Shown here: positions 34,800-46,517 of the stretch, piece by piece
Position numbering within the stretch: position 1 is the first letter of the stretch
Layout: the number at the start of each line of letters is the position of its first letter
From: Quercus robur
Lineage: Eukaryota; Streptophyta; Magnoliopsida; Fagales; Fagaceae
Assembly (NCBI RefSeq): GCF_932294415.1
Contig: NC_065541.1
Location: 48,710,290-48,774,289 of the forward strand
Direction: 5' to 3'
Length of the DNA: 64,000 bases
Position numbers and translations under genes: made by a program
The notes under the pieces: model-generated
Told to the model about the DNA's origin: nothing
Databases searched by the model: none
What the model saw: the letters and a program-made list of their open reading frames with translations, nothing else

Positions 34800-37700
34800 T
34801 CACTTATCTGCATTGATTCCAAAGATCCGGACCTTGTGCATATTAGGGAACTTGGCAATAACCAGCACAATCGCCGCAAGAGTATTGAGGAAGAGCATAG
34901 GATGCTGGTAGTCAGTCGTGTGTGAGGCTATCAAGTACCTGTCTCAACACAGAAAAGAATATCAAAGTGAATCTAGTGCAGGTTTCAGTAACAAGATCCA
35001 AGTAATTAGCATGAGTATGTCCAAACCATGCATGTGTTTCAACTGTGAGGGCCTCCAAAACCAAAGACAAGTAAAAATTGCAGATTAAAGCACAATGCTA
35101 GATAAAAACATGCCACAAGGTTTCTGTATCCTAGTTAAACAGCCTTTTTTTTTTTTTATTGGTAATTATATGTGAGTCTTGAACTTACAAACTCACCCTC
35201 CATCTTGCCCTTACAAGGAGAGGAGGTGCCAATTGAGCTAGCACTCATTGGCATCTATAATTAAACAACCTTAAACAAAACACGGACTCCTACTATCAGC
35301 AAGAACAATTTTTGGACTCCATGGCTATCTAAACTCCAACAAGCACATTTTTTTTTTTCATTTTTTCTTGCCTTGATGCAAACTAGGGAAAATATTTCAG
35401 AACATTGGAAGTTATGTAAGGTTCCACTTATCTTAATGGACATTTCATTTGTGAAACTGATGTCAGTGAGGTTTTCAATGAGCATCTTGCAACTTGTGTA
35501 CTCCAGACTCTATTACAGGACACTATTGCATGACAAGATATGATTAAATGGGGCCAATGTTTCTATACATAGGCTACTTTAGTTATTGTTGAGTAAGTAT
35601 TAATTGTTTTGGGTTAGAAAGTTTTTAATTCAGCTTTTAATCAAGTTTTACTATGAGCAGTTTGGCAATTTCCAAATTTTCAGGAATATGCTGTAGTGGG
35701 CTTGTAGGGAGCTGCCGTTGGTATTGAAAACTTGTTCATTCTCTGATGCATTGGGTTTTCACTCCGCCCATGAGTCTTATTTTATGTTTTGAGTCATTTT
35801 TCTATTTGGTTTAGAAGATCTTAAATCGTAATTACTTTTTATTTATTATTAAAAGTACTAGTCTTTCTAGGAAAAGAATATTTAGGAGTCCAGTAGAAGT
35901 AGTATTGGCAATAGCGTATAAAAGAGTATTTATGTATTCAATAAAAGATAGAAACAAAGAGACTGAATTCAGTAAAATTCCAGCAGGTTATTTTAAACTT
36001 TGAGGACATGGTTGCCTTCTCTTTCCTAGGTGTGATTGCCTATGGTTTCTCTTTTTTTGTTTCTTGTTCTATTAACTGTTTTGACACCAAACAACCTTCA
36101 ATTCATTCAAGATCCAAATATATGTATATTATTATTATTATTATTACTTAACCCTACCTAAACCCTGAACATCAAACTCTATTCAAGAATTCTTCAAGAT
36201 CTCATAAAAGATCGTAAAGAGTTTACATCAGAATTGGTATCAGAGCCCATTACGGCTTCTGTCCTGCATCAACAATAATAAATACTAGCATAAAAATGTT
36301 TTGGTGCTTAGGGCAATGGTAAACAGGCAAAATACTCAAACAAGAAGGTCATTGTACAATTAGATAAATATAGCTAAAACTCCTGAACTTTCGAGGAAAT
36401 TATAAATTTTAATTTATAAATGATAAATTGTTCTTCTAATTATCTCCTATGTAGTCTGTACAGAGTACAATGTAGACATGGGATAACTTAAGAATATTGA
36501 AGACAGATGGATGGTCAATAAAAACCAGTGGTGTTAAAGAATCAATTCTATAAAGCATGCGCAGGACACAGAAATAATAATGAGTAGCTGGTCTAAGACA
36601 TTTTTTATATTAGAAAGTTACACACATATTCTTCTTCTTCTCAAAAAAAAAAAAAGTTACACACATATTAGTATGTCTTGAACCCACAACCTCACCCTCC
36701 ACATTGCTCTTACAAAGGGAGGAGGTGTCATGGACGTCACCCTCCACACACATGTGCGGAGAGAGAGAGAGAGAGAGAGAGAGAACAAAGACTTTCCTGA
36801 TGAAGAACCAAATTTAACAGCAAACAAGCTGATGTCAACAGACTTGACAACAAGAAGATCTTCATAAGATTATAAAATTAACACCTCAGCATGCACATAT
36901 TACGTACCAATTTAAAAAATTAATAGTTCACAAGCAGGCTGATGCAAATTATATGACAAAAACACCCTCGAGAAAAGGTTGAGTGAAATATAAACTGAAT
37001 TTACAAATTTGAACATATTGTGTAATACCATAGAAGTAAACTTACAGCACAACAGGAACAACAGTTAAGAACTTTCTGTTGCGTGTGAGCTGCTTTCCAT
37101 TATCTATTTGCTCCCACCATGTCAGTGCATTGTAGATCCCCTGATCGTCAGCAAATGGAGTTCCTTTTTTCCAGTGGAAAAAGTGATAAGTGACCTGGAG
37201 GGAACAGGAACATAATAAATTCATGCAATACAGGGAAGTGAAGCAACTTAACCTAACAGTGAAAGGCATAAACTCACAGAGCAGAAGAATAAACCAATAA
37301 CTTAAGCCTTTCAAATGTTTACCTAAATAAAGGTTCTTAGGTTGGCCACTAGGCCTTGTCTCAAGTGAATTTAAATTAATAAAAATTCAATTCACGTACC
37401 CATTAAAAATTGACAACCGTGACCTCACCCTCCACCATTTGAAGGGGCGATTGGCTAGAGCAAAAAGTGGTTCTTTTTGGGTTGGGGTGGGGACCGATCA
37501 TCCTTACAACAAAATTGAACCACTAAAAGAAAAAAAAATTAAGCCAGTATAAAACAACATATATAAGTAGCTACATTCTGCTATTGTATATCAAAATCCA
37601 GTCGTTCATTTCACCAAATCCATCAGTCAAGCACTTATAAAAGAGAGAAACGTTTATTTTAATAGGTAAACGGCAGAAAAATTTCAAAGACCTCAAAGTA

Positions 37701-38980
37701 TACAGGTTTAACTTGGTCAAGTTATCTATATGTATTGGTCTATTCACACCTTTCCAGTTACCTCCCAAGGCATTGCAAAGAACAAAAAATAAAAAATTCC
37801 TAATAAGAGGCCAACTAGGGAACAGGAAAGATGTTCGCTAAGACAAGGTATAAGATGCTCGGCTTATAGTGAAGAATAAATACAAGACTAGAGTTTTTTT
37901 TTTTTTTTTTTTTGGATAAGTGAATACAAGACTAGAGAGGTGACCCCTTGTAGACTCCCTGTGTACTAGGGTGTTCCTTTTTTGATATCAATAAACTTAT
38001 TACTTATCAAAAAAAAAAAGAATTTACCAAATCTAAATCATGAAAACAAAAGTCTCTTATTTGACACTCCCCCCACATTTCCATAATTGCCTCTCTTTAA
38101 TCAATACAAAATGCCTGTGAACTAAATCGGGCCAATTTAAATTTCCAGTCCAAAACATTGTACAATTTAGCATAAAAGAAAAAAATAAACTCGTATTGAG
38201 TCAAGTGACAACACCTCGCAAAAATTTAAACATTTAACTGAGTCTAATACAACTGCCTGACTCAGTTAGGGACATATTCACATTTCTCCACTAGCAAAAT
38301 GAGTGACACATAAGATTAAGCAGTTTAATGCATACTATCCCCTCCAATTGACTTATAAAAAATCTCAGATAACTTGAAAAGACTACTCTCATTTTCTACC
38401 CATAAAGTCCAAAATCCAACAAACACCCACTTCTCCACAGCCAATAATCAAGCAAATTCTACATTCAATTTGAAACAATAAAAAATTTAAAACTTGGGTC
38501 TTCTCTCTTCAATCACAACATACAAATAACCAACCATCTTAAACCCTAAAACCCCTACTCAGCTATCAAGAAGATAACTAATGCAAAATCAGCAAAATCA
38601 CAAACAAACAAAATACATGCCCAAATAAAAACAATTCACAACATGGGTATTCTTTCTTTTACTCAAAAACCACCAAAACCACACAGCACAAACACGATCA
38701 GGAACTTTAACACCAAACCCACATGTAAAATAACAATTTTTAATCAAAACCCAGAAACAGGAACAGAGAAAGAGAGAGTATATGAACGTACAGCGAAGTG
38801 GGCGAGATTAACAATGGTCCAGGCCATGCCAGGAGAGCAGCCAAAGATTGAAAGGACAAGAAGCCAAGCGAAGAAGAGGATAAGGATGTAAGTGGTCCAA
38901 ACACCTGGGTATGTGAACCACTCTGTGTTCCTATTCAGATCCACCGGTGGCGCCGCCTTTACATATAGATTCGCCATCAT
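34800..38980 (-). CDS. ORMDL: ORMDL/ORM1-like protein, three exons, 158 aa
   Basis: ORM proteins are small endoplasmic-reticulum membrane proteins that restrain serine palmitoyltransferase, the first enzyme of sphingolipid synthesis. Exons on the minus strand are 38980-38792, 37194-37046 and 34938-34800; both introns are GT-AG and the frame is kept (189+149+139 nt). Family blocks are intact: LNRNTEWFTYPGVWTTYI and FGCSPGMAWTIVNLAHFA in exon 1, TYHFFHWKKGTPFADDQG and TRNRKFLTVVPVVL in exon 2, and KFPNMHKVRIFGINADK at the C-terminus. Hydrophobic segments lie at about residues 23-45, 46-65, 105-120 and 125-145. Length fits the usual 155-160. Two adjacent ATGs (38980, 38977) are possible starts; the second gives the common MANLYVKA. 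Intron 2 holds a copia LTR and a SINE, and intron 1 an L1 tail. The 5' leader is GA-rich on the coding strand. A broken copy lies at 58848-62370. Confidence 0.96.
35146..35260 (-). mobile_element. tRNA-derived SINE (family 2) in ORMDL intron 2
   Basis: On the minus strand: GTGCTAGCTCAATTGGCACC (A box), TAAGTTCAAGACTCACATAT (B box), then an A13 tail. Flanks TTAAACAGCCT (35135-35145) and TTAAACAACCT (35261-35271) differ once. A relic with TCTTGAACCCACAACCTC lies at about 36670-36730. Confidence 0.82.
35587..36230 (+). mobile_element. Copia LTR plus primer site in ORMDL intron 2
   Basis: Starts TGTTGAGTAAGTATTAATTG and ends GTTTACATCA; four bases later comes TGGTATCAGAGCCC (36235), the primer site complementary to initiator tRNA-Met used by Ty1-copia elements. 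A TATA box TATAAAAG lies at about 35918. Some 400 bp of internal-like sequence follow, without coding capacity or a second LTR. A matching copy is present at 58848-59386. Confidence 0.85.
36614..36669 (+). mobile_element. Minimal poly(A) retroposon scar, 17-bp duplication, empty site known
   Basis: AAAGTTACACACATATT lies at 36614-36630 and 36653-36669. The insert is CTTCTTCTTCTC followed by A. The homologous duplicated block has only one GTTACACACATATT (59795-59808) and no insert, so it shows the uninserted state. Confidence 0.92.
37879..37937 (-). mobile_element. Minimal poly(A) retroposon scar with 15-bp target duplication
   Basis: AATACAAGACTAGAG lies at 37879-37893 and 37923-37937. The insert on the minus strand is CACTTATCC then about 20 A; ACTTATC-A is the end of a plant L1 3' tail. 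Confidence 0.88.
37938..38020 (+). mobile_element. 3' end of an L1-type LINE in ORMDL intron 1
   Basis: TGTAGACTCCCTGTGTACTA, AATAAACTTATTACTTATC and then A11. This is the typical end of plant L1 3' UTRs. It abuts the preceding scar. Confidence 0.65.
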
Positions 38981-39260
38981 CAACTCTTTCCTTTGACTCA
39001 GAATATTCAGACAAGTTTGGTTCTATATGGCTCTGGGTTTGATGAGTTCCAATTCAAAACCTCGATAAATACACACAGATAATAAAACCACAAGCAGCAA
39101 ATAACAGTCTCTGTTTTTTCTCTCTCTCTCTCTCTCTAACTTTTCGTGGGGCTGATTGAAAATGAAAAATTGATCTGGATCACACAGATGACCAAAAAAT
39201 ATCTAGAGGAGACGGCGTCGTATTGGGATGTTTGGAGTTATTTTATTTTTCCTCTTTTTA

Positions 39261-40423
39261 GAGCATCTCCAGTAGTCTCACCAAATTTTTGTCTAATTTT
39301 TGCCTATTTGGAGAATGAACAGTGACATTTAGCTTTTAACTACCCACTTTTTCAAATACATTTTCCAATAGACTCTCTATCACATTCTCTATCTCATTTA
39401 AATATTATATCTTCATTCATTCTTCATTCTTTTTTTATCATCATTTATTCTTTTTATATTCATTACCAACAATTATATTTTTCAATGAAAAGTATTATAT
39501 TCACAACATTTTTCACAATACTTTCACAAGAATCACATCAAAATCTTATGTGAAAAATTGTTACTAGTTCTAATTTGAATCCACCACTGAAATTACATTT
39601 TTACTCACCAATATTAGCTAATTACTTAAAATTTATTGTGAAAATATTGCAATAGAATTTCTAAGCGGTTATTTCTTATTCTTTTCCTTCCTTTCATCCA
39701 CACGTTCCCTTTTATTTATTTATTTATTTTTTCTCTTGGTTTTTCCTCCACCACACACGTATCCCACTATCTCCACCTACCCTTCTTTTTCTTTTTCTTT
39801 CTCTAGATCATTCCGGATCACTTGTGTGGTAGCCTCCAGAACAAGAGCATGTCTCCACTTCTCCCTCTCTGTTTCTTTTTCTTTCTTTCTCTTTCTCTTA
39901 CACAAACACACAAATTTCTCCCCCTCTATCTCACACAAACAAATTCTCTCTCATACACACATAGATCACCGGTAGAGAAGTGGAGATTGGCGTTCTACAC
40001 AGATCGGCGTTCTACATTTTTTTATTTTTTTTGGTTTGATTAGTTTTATTTTATTGCTCAGATTTCATTAGGCTTATGAGAAATATTGTTTTTGTGTTTC
40101 AAATCTTTCGATTGGGTTTTGTGTTTTTGTTTTGATTGTGGTATGTTACCGTTGAGATAGAGAAGCACGAGAGAGTGAAGAACGAAAGAGAAAAGGAATG
40201 AGAGAGAAAGAATTATTTTTTAATTCAACCGGTATTAGTTTAATGAAAAATAATCTTTGCAAAAGCTAGAGTGATTGCTACAGTATTCTCCAGGCCTGGA
40301 GAGCTACTGTAGCAAATCTAAAATTTTTTTTGGAGATAGAGAGGCTGTTGGAGGGCTGTTTTTGTGTGAACAGTAGCTTTTCTCTCCAAAATTTGGAGAT
40401 GGCCAGCCCTGTTGGAGATGCTC
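39261..40423. mobile_element. PIF/Harbinger-like non-autonomous element, 1163 bp, in the ORMDL promoter
   Basis: Ends GAGCATCTCCAGTAG and CTGTTGGAGATGCTC are inverted, with TTA on both sides (39258-39260, 40424-40426), the PIF/Harbinger duplication. No transposase is seen; the open frames are Ser/Phe low complexity. Its left end lies 280 bp upstream of the ORMDL start codon. The second copy is at 43117. Confidence 0.85.
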
Positions 40424-42795
40424 TTATGTCGGCTAATAGCCTACTACTGGACAAATTAGATTTTTTTGGATTAAAAAAATTTAGGTTTTTTTTTTTTTTT
40501 TTTTTCTATTTTTATTTTGGATTAATGAAATTAGTAGTTGTGCATTTACTTTTCCCAATTGAGGAAAGGGAAAAACCGATCATGAAATGTTTCAAATTGT
40601 GGATAATGTTGCGTATATATTTGGTTGGATTTATATTCCATTTTTAGCCAAGGTCAAGGGAATCTTTTTATTGTATGGTACTAAGTTATAACGATTTGGT
40701 CATTATTAATCTATATCTATACTAGTGCTATTTAAGGGACTATTTTTGTTTGGGATGGACATTTAGTCGATCTAAAATATCTCGGCATCTAACGTGTAAT
40801 AAGTAAAAAAAATTTAGAATAGAGCATTAAAAATGCGTCTCTTAACTCCCCTAAAAAATGTCCCTTCAAACACTCTCATCAGTTTACAAATTAAAATCTA
40901 GACGTTTACTTTTCCACTAATTCACAATTTTAAATTTCTTGTTATCATCACGCAATGTTGTCCAATCTCTCTACTCATACACACAAGAAGCCAATCTTCC
41001 ATTCTTCCTACGTTACTCAAAGCATTAATGTCATTATCTAATGAGATAATTAAAAATAAAAACACTCCTACCGATCAAAGGTCTATTTTTACGCTTTCTT
41101 TTGAAAATAAAACTAGAACGGTGGCTTTGTTTGGTTAATGGGCCATTGTCGGACTATCTCCAAGATTTGATTGCTTTTATTTTGTTATCCCATCTGATTT
41201 GCTGTATTTGCTATTGTCAATTGCAAGTGAAAACTTCACAAATTTCTCATTGTAGCTTTTGACAATATATATTTTAGATACAACCACATGATTGCTGTGA
41301 GATAATACTTTATATATATATATATATTCTATGATAGTGTGCAAGTTATGATGTCTTGATTTGCAGACATAACAAGAATTCAAATAATTCTTTTTTGAGA
41401 ATTTAGATTGTTAGTTTTAGTAAATTAAGATGAATGGAAAACTATAACACTAAACCAAAAAAAAAAAACCTCATTTGATTGCTGTGAGACGATACTCTAG
41501 ATATTCTATGGTAGTGTGCAAGTTAATTATGATGTTGTGATTTGCATACGTAACAAGAATTTAAATAATTATTATTTTTTGAAAATTTAGATAGTTAATT
41601 TTAGTAAGTTGATATGAGTGGAAAATTATAATACTAAACCCCAAAAAACCAAAGCTCTTAAAATTAGGATTGCTCGAATTAGGCTAGTCTATATCTATAC
41701 TACTATTTAAGGGCTTCTCCTATTTGAACTCTTACTTTTTGATACTCAAAATACACTCAAATTTTCATGTTTAGAAAGTTTAAATAATAGGGTTACACAT
41801 GAAAAGTTACTAATTTTAGAACTTTTAAATTTTAAATATATTTAAAAAAGCAGTTTACTAAGAAACGGTTTTTCCTTTTAAAAAAGTTATATACAAGGTG
41901 ATTTCTTTTTTTTCATTGTTCTTTTGAACATTTCTATTCCCACGTTCCCACTAACTTTATACTCTCAATAACAAGCAGTTATTTCATTCTATATGTCTTT
42001 CCATCTTTATCATCTTTTCTCTTTCTTCTTTAAATTCTAGAAAACAAATCCAATCATACACATCTATTCCTAGGTTCGCACTAATTTCAAAGGAAGGCAA
42101 TCATTCAAAACTCAATTAAGAAGATATGAATATAATTTTTTTTAATAAATTTCATTATATTGTTTTCTCTTCTCTTTGTCTCTCTTTCTCTGATTGCTCT
42201 ACCAAAAAAAAAAAAAAAGAAGCCTCCTTGACCTTATGAGTTATGAGACAATGGAGAATGGTGTACTATTTTACCAATTATCTCCTGGTTTGATTAACAC
42301 TTACGATGAGAAAAGGATACCTCGATTTTATTTTTTATTTTTTTTATATTATCAAGTTTTAAAGTGATGCAGTTGGGGTGGTGGACTTTGGCTTTACAAG
42401 GAGAAAATATATATATGATAATATGACCATATTTTTTTAATATACAAACATTTGTTAATTTTTTTTTTTTTTAGAGCTTATACTAAAGGTTGATCAATCA
42501 AGTGGAGTAATGGTTTGACCTTATCAAGATCAGGTCAAATTGGGTTGATGTCATAAATTTATTGGACTAAAACATATTGTTATTCCTATTATATGTATAT
42601 CTTCTTCTTTTTTGGTTTTTTGTTCAATTTCGGAGGGGTTTTCGGATCGAAGTCCAATTTTGGTCTTAGCACCAAGATCTATAGAGCTATAGAAGACTAG
42701 CAGAGTAACTTTTGGAAACGCCCTTGGGAGTACAGAAGCTATTGAGGCAATAATTTATCTATTACTTTAGGTCGGTTTTCAAGTTTCAACAAATT

Positions 42796-42842
<47 letters not shown>

Positions 42843-43113
42843 GAAGAAGAATAAGAAAGAAAGAAAGAAGTTTCAACATATTTTAAAGGGTTACAAAAGT
42901 GGAATCAATCCTGTATCAGTTAAAGAATATGCAATAGAGGATGATATCATTGGAAACTGGAAAGCTAGAGGGATTTTACATCATGACCTAATTTTGCCAT
43001 GAAAAGTTTAAAAAAAAATCAATTAGGGAAAAAAGGGCTATCAAAGCAGTGATTATAACATTGTGACTAGCAAAAGTTTTGTCCATGATTTTGAAGCAGA
43101 AACAGAGAATCTT
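40424..43113. other. No gene seen; partly duplicated block, then AT-rich DNA
   Basis: 40525-40660 matches 62225-62370 and so belongs to the ORMDL-block duplication. TCTATATCTATACTA at 40711 and 41691 may be Helitron-like 5' ends, but no 3' ends were found. A36 lies at 42800-42835. Confidence 0.5.
41289..41640. repeat. Diverged tandem duplication, period about 187 bp
   Basis: TGATTGCTGTGAGATAATAC (41289) recurs as TGATTGCTGTGAGACGATAC (41476), followed in both by GTGTGCAAGTTA, GATTTGCA, AACAAGAAT and AACACTAAACC / AATACTAAACC. Confidence 0.85.
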
Positions 43114-43116
43114 TTA

Positions 43117-43579
43117 GAGCATCTCTAATAGCTTATCTAAATTTTTGTATTGTTTGGACAGTGAACAGTGACATTTAGGTTTTACTTACCAGCTTTTTCA
43201 AATATATTTTTCAACAGATTTTCTATCATTTTCTCCATCTCATTTAAATATCATTTCTTCATTCATTCATTATTCTTTTTTTAATTATCATTTATTCTTC
43301 TTATGTTCATTCCCAACAACTATATTTTTCAATGAGAAGTGTTATATCCACAACATTTTTCGCAATACTTTCACAAGAATCACAACAAAATCTTATATGA
43401 AAAGTTGTTACTAGTTCTACTTTGAGCCGACGATTGAAATTATTTTTTTACTCACCAATATTAGCTTAATAACAATCTGTTACTTAAAATTTATTGTAAA
43501 AATATTGTGGTAGCATTTCTTAATTGTCATTTCTTATTCTTTATATTATTTTTTCTTTCAATTTCATTCATACGTTTTT

Positions 43580-43622
<43 letters not shown>

Positions 43623-44228
43623 TTTTCTTCACCACACACGTATACCCACGCTAGCTCCCTTCTTTTTCTTTTTGTACTTGATTCCATATCACTTTTTCCA
43701 GCTCTCTCTCTCTCTCTCTCTCTCTCCTTGATTCTAGAACATTCTCTAGCTCTCTATGTGATAAGAAATAGAGAAAGAACAAGCGAGAGATATTTTTCTT
43801 GCTCCACTGTTGATTGAAAGACACAGGCAGGTGCAGAATCTTGCTTGCTCCACTGTTGCTAGCTCTCTGTCTTTTTTTTTTTTTTTTTTTTTTTATTGTT
43901 ATGATTTGATTAATTTTAAGATTGTGTTTTTGAGTTTGTATTTTGATTATGCTTGAATTTAGAGATGTTTAAGAGAAATGATTGTTGTGTTTGTAGCCAT
44001 TGTGAGAGGAGAGAGAAAGAATTGTTTTTATTGAGTTGTACGATTTCTTTAAGTAGAAAAATTCATTTGGAGTTACTACAGTGTTTTCTATATCTAGAGA
44101 AGCACTATAGCAACTTCAAAAAAAAAAAAAAAAAAATGGAAAAGTTTTGCATTTGGAGAATCTGTTAGAGCTGATTTTTGGGGTTTGTTATCCAAAAAAT
44201 AGATTTAGCTAATTTATTGGAGATGCTC
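43117..44228. mobile_element. PIF/Harbinger-like non-autonomous element, second copy (1112 bp)
   Basis: Ends GAGCATCTCTAATAG and TTATTGGAGATGCTC with TTA on both sides (43114-43116, 44229-44231). It follows the 39261 copy over its whole length (GTGAACAGTGACATTTAG; CACAACATTTTTC; TACTCACCAATATTAGCT). It contains a (TC)n tract at 43582-43618, which makes the open frames there artefacts. Confidence 0.87.
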
Positions 44229-44849
44229 TTATAGTTGGAAATGCTTGAGCATTTTCATAAGGAGTTTTAAGAAAAATGTTATTTTGACGTTAAAAAGTTC
44301 CTTTTATTTATGTCAATACACCACTTTACAATGTACCCTACATCATGCATTTTATTCTTTTACCATTTTATTTAAATATTTTTTTTCTTTATTTTTTAAT
44401 TATTTCTTTATTCTTTTATAGTATAGAAGAGAGTAGAGAGAGAAAGTTGAATTAAAAATACCCAAAAAACAAATACAACATCTATCGCACCATTCTATTG
44501 TTAGAGCATCACTTTAGCAAAATATCAAATACACATTCTATGAAGGTGATTTTTTGTGTTTGATGTATTAAATGCTAAAAATATAGCATTTAGTGTAAGC
44601 TTGCGAACCAATATTTGAGATTTTAGGTCTCTTTTCAACACATTTTAATGATATGATCTAAGCATAATTCATCCTATTTATATTAAATCACTATCACATA
44701 CCATATTAAATCAGTTTAAGAATGCAATAGGGGACAATATCATTTCGAAAGCTAGAAGAGTTTTAATTCGTGACCTAATTTTGCTATGAAAATTTAATAA
44801 TTAACTTAAAGTATTAAATAATATGATCGTGAGAATAGTGACATGACAA

Positions 44850-44975
44850 TTAGTATGTATGAAGCTCTTTTCTAGAGACTTGAACCCAAACTCTTGCTCC
44901 CTCTCCCTTGTCCTATAAGAACTTAATTATACTTATGGAGTGACTATCATGTTAAGGGTGAGAAGTGGTGTAGCA
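44850..44975 (-). mobile_element. SINE family 1 relic
   Basis: On the minus strand: CCTTAACATGATAGTCACTC, then GGGTTCAAGTCTCTAGAAAA and GAGCTTCATACATACTAA. It lacks the A-rich tail and a clear duplication. Confidence 0.6.
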
Positions 44976-45094
44976 AATATCTTTGAAGCAACATCATATA
45001 TTTTTTATATAGCAATTGCCGCCTCAAGAACTTTTCCATTTTTATGCTAACACATAGCATACATAGATTTACTAGAAATGTTTCTAAGAAATTG

Positions 45095-45575
45095 ATTGCA
45101 ATATAGTGGGTGGTGATGCAAAAATTCAGCAGTTGAGCTCCTCGTCGTAGCAGATGGACAAAGCTGTGATTGGGGTTGTCTCTGTTGGAGGAAAACCTAC
45201 AAAATGAACTGGGTGGAAGAGTAACACGTTGCTGTGGCATTAGCCAAACCGCTTTCGATGCTTAAGTCAATAAAGGAGAAAGATTTTTGAGAGAATTGTT
45301 TGGAGAGTGATTTTTGTAAAGTATTTTGCATGTACCTTTAACTTCTGTTGCCCTCTCTTTTATAGTTGTGTGCCTAATTAATGGGTAATGAATCGTTGTA
45401 TTTATGCTCAACGGCTAGTGCGTTACAAAATCTTTGTTTGAAGTTCACAGCTCACTCTGTGACCGTTGCTCCGTCCGTTACGTTTGTCATCAATGAGCGT
45501 AATAAATGCATAACGTCTTCTCTTAGTTAATGATGATCTCTGCTTAATGACGATCGTAAATTTCTGACTCATCAG
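45095..45575 (-). mobile_element. LTR fragment on the minus strand
   Basis: Read on the minus strand it has ACTATAAAAGAGAGGG (TATA box, about 45352-45367) followed by CTCTCAAAAATCTTTCTCC, TTTGTAGGTTTTCCTCCAAC and CTGCTACGACGAGGAG, a layout common in plant Gypsy LTRs. Borders and partner LTR are not visible. Confidence 0.45.
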
Positions 45576-45844
45576 TGGGTTTTTTTAATTTAATAGTTAC
45601 AAGAGAGTAGAATTTGAATCCTAAGTGTTTCCACCGAAAAACAAGAATGTGCTAGTCTAGTTACAAGGATCTCAACTCTTTTATTTTACTACTTCAAATT
45701 TATAGTTAACTAACTTATGTATGAAATTAAGTACTTTTTGATAGGTAACTTGATGACATGACACTATGGTAAAATAGTAAAGTATAATCTCAACCAGATC
45801 ATGACATGGCGTCTTGGCCAGATAGTGATGTGGTACCTCAAAGA
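45576..45844. repeat. Repeat of unknown class flanking the CACTA element
   Basis: The sequence just left (GATGTGGTACCTCAAAGA) and right (ACAAGTTAAGACTAAG, 49847 on; CTACCTCAAAGACTTATC) of the CACTA element resembles 52550-52700 (GATGTGGCATGTCAGAG; CCTCAAAGACAAGGTGAGAC; GAAGACTTATCAGTG), which has no insertion. That copy shows the empty site. Confidence 0.55.
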
Positions 45845-46517
45845 CACAACAAAAAATTGGACCTATAGTGGTGTTTGTGAAACGCCACTATAGGTTCTAA
45901 AAACACCACTACAGGCCCATTTGGGCTATAGCGGCGTTTTCTATAGTGGTGGTTACAACGTCACAATTGTACCGTGACTATAGACCTATAGTGGCATTTT
46001 ACAAAAACACCACTATAAGTCCATACCCTATAGTGGCATTTGTAAAATGCTGTTATAGGCCATTTAAAAAAAAAAAAAAAAAAAATTAAGCTATAGCAGT
46101 ATTTTAAAACGCTACTATAGACCCTTATATATATATTTTTTTTTAAAAAAAAAAATGGTTATAGCAACGTTTCAAAATGCCACTAGCCAAAAACCACTAA
46201 CAAAAAAAATTTTTGGTAATCAAAAGTTTTATTCTTTATTTTTTTTTAAAATTTGAAAGTGTAAAGTTGAATTTATTCAACTATGTGTTAGCTTTATTCT
46301 GTACCAAATTTGCTTGTAATTTAGCATTTAGAAACCCTATATTTAGGTGGGAATAATGTAAAGGCTATGTGTGAGAGAGTGTGAAGAATTGATCAAGTGT
46401 GTGCATCAAAAGACTTTTTGCGACTAGACCTCACGATTGGCTCGTGAGTGGTGACTTGCCAGAATCCAACACATGTGTGAAGCCTGCAGGAAGTTGAAGG
46501 GTTAGGACAGTTGGATC

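Noticed and set aside
40711..41705. TCTATATCTATACTA twice (40711, 41691) as Helitron 5' ends
   Set aside because: Plausible TC-starting ends, but no hairpin plus CTRR end could be found downstream at a sensible distance.
43507..43817. Leu/Ser-rich 74-97 aa frames
   Set aside because: They arise from a (TC)n microsatellite inside the Harbinger-like element.
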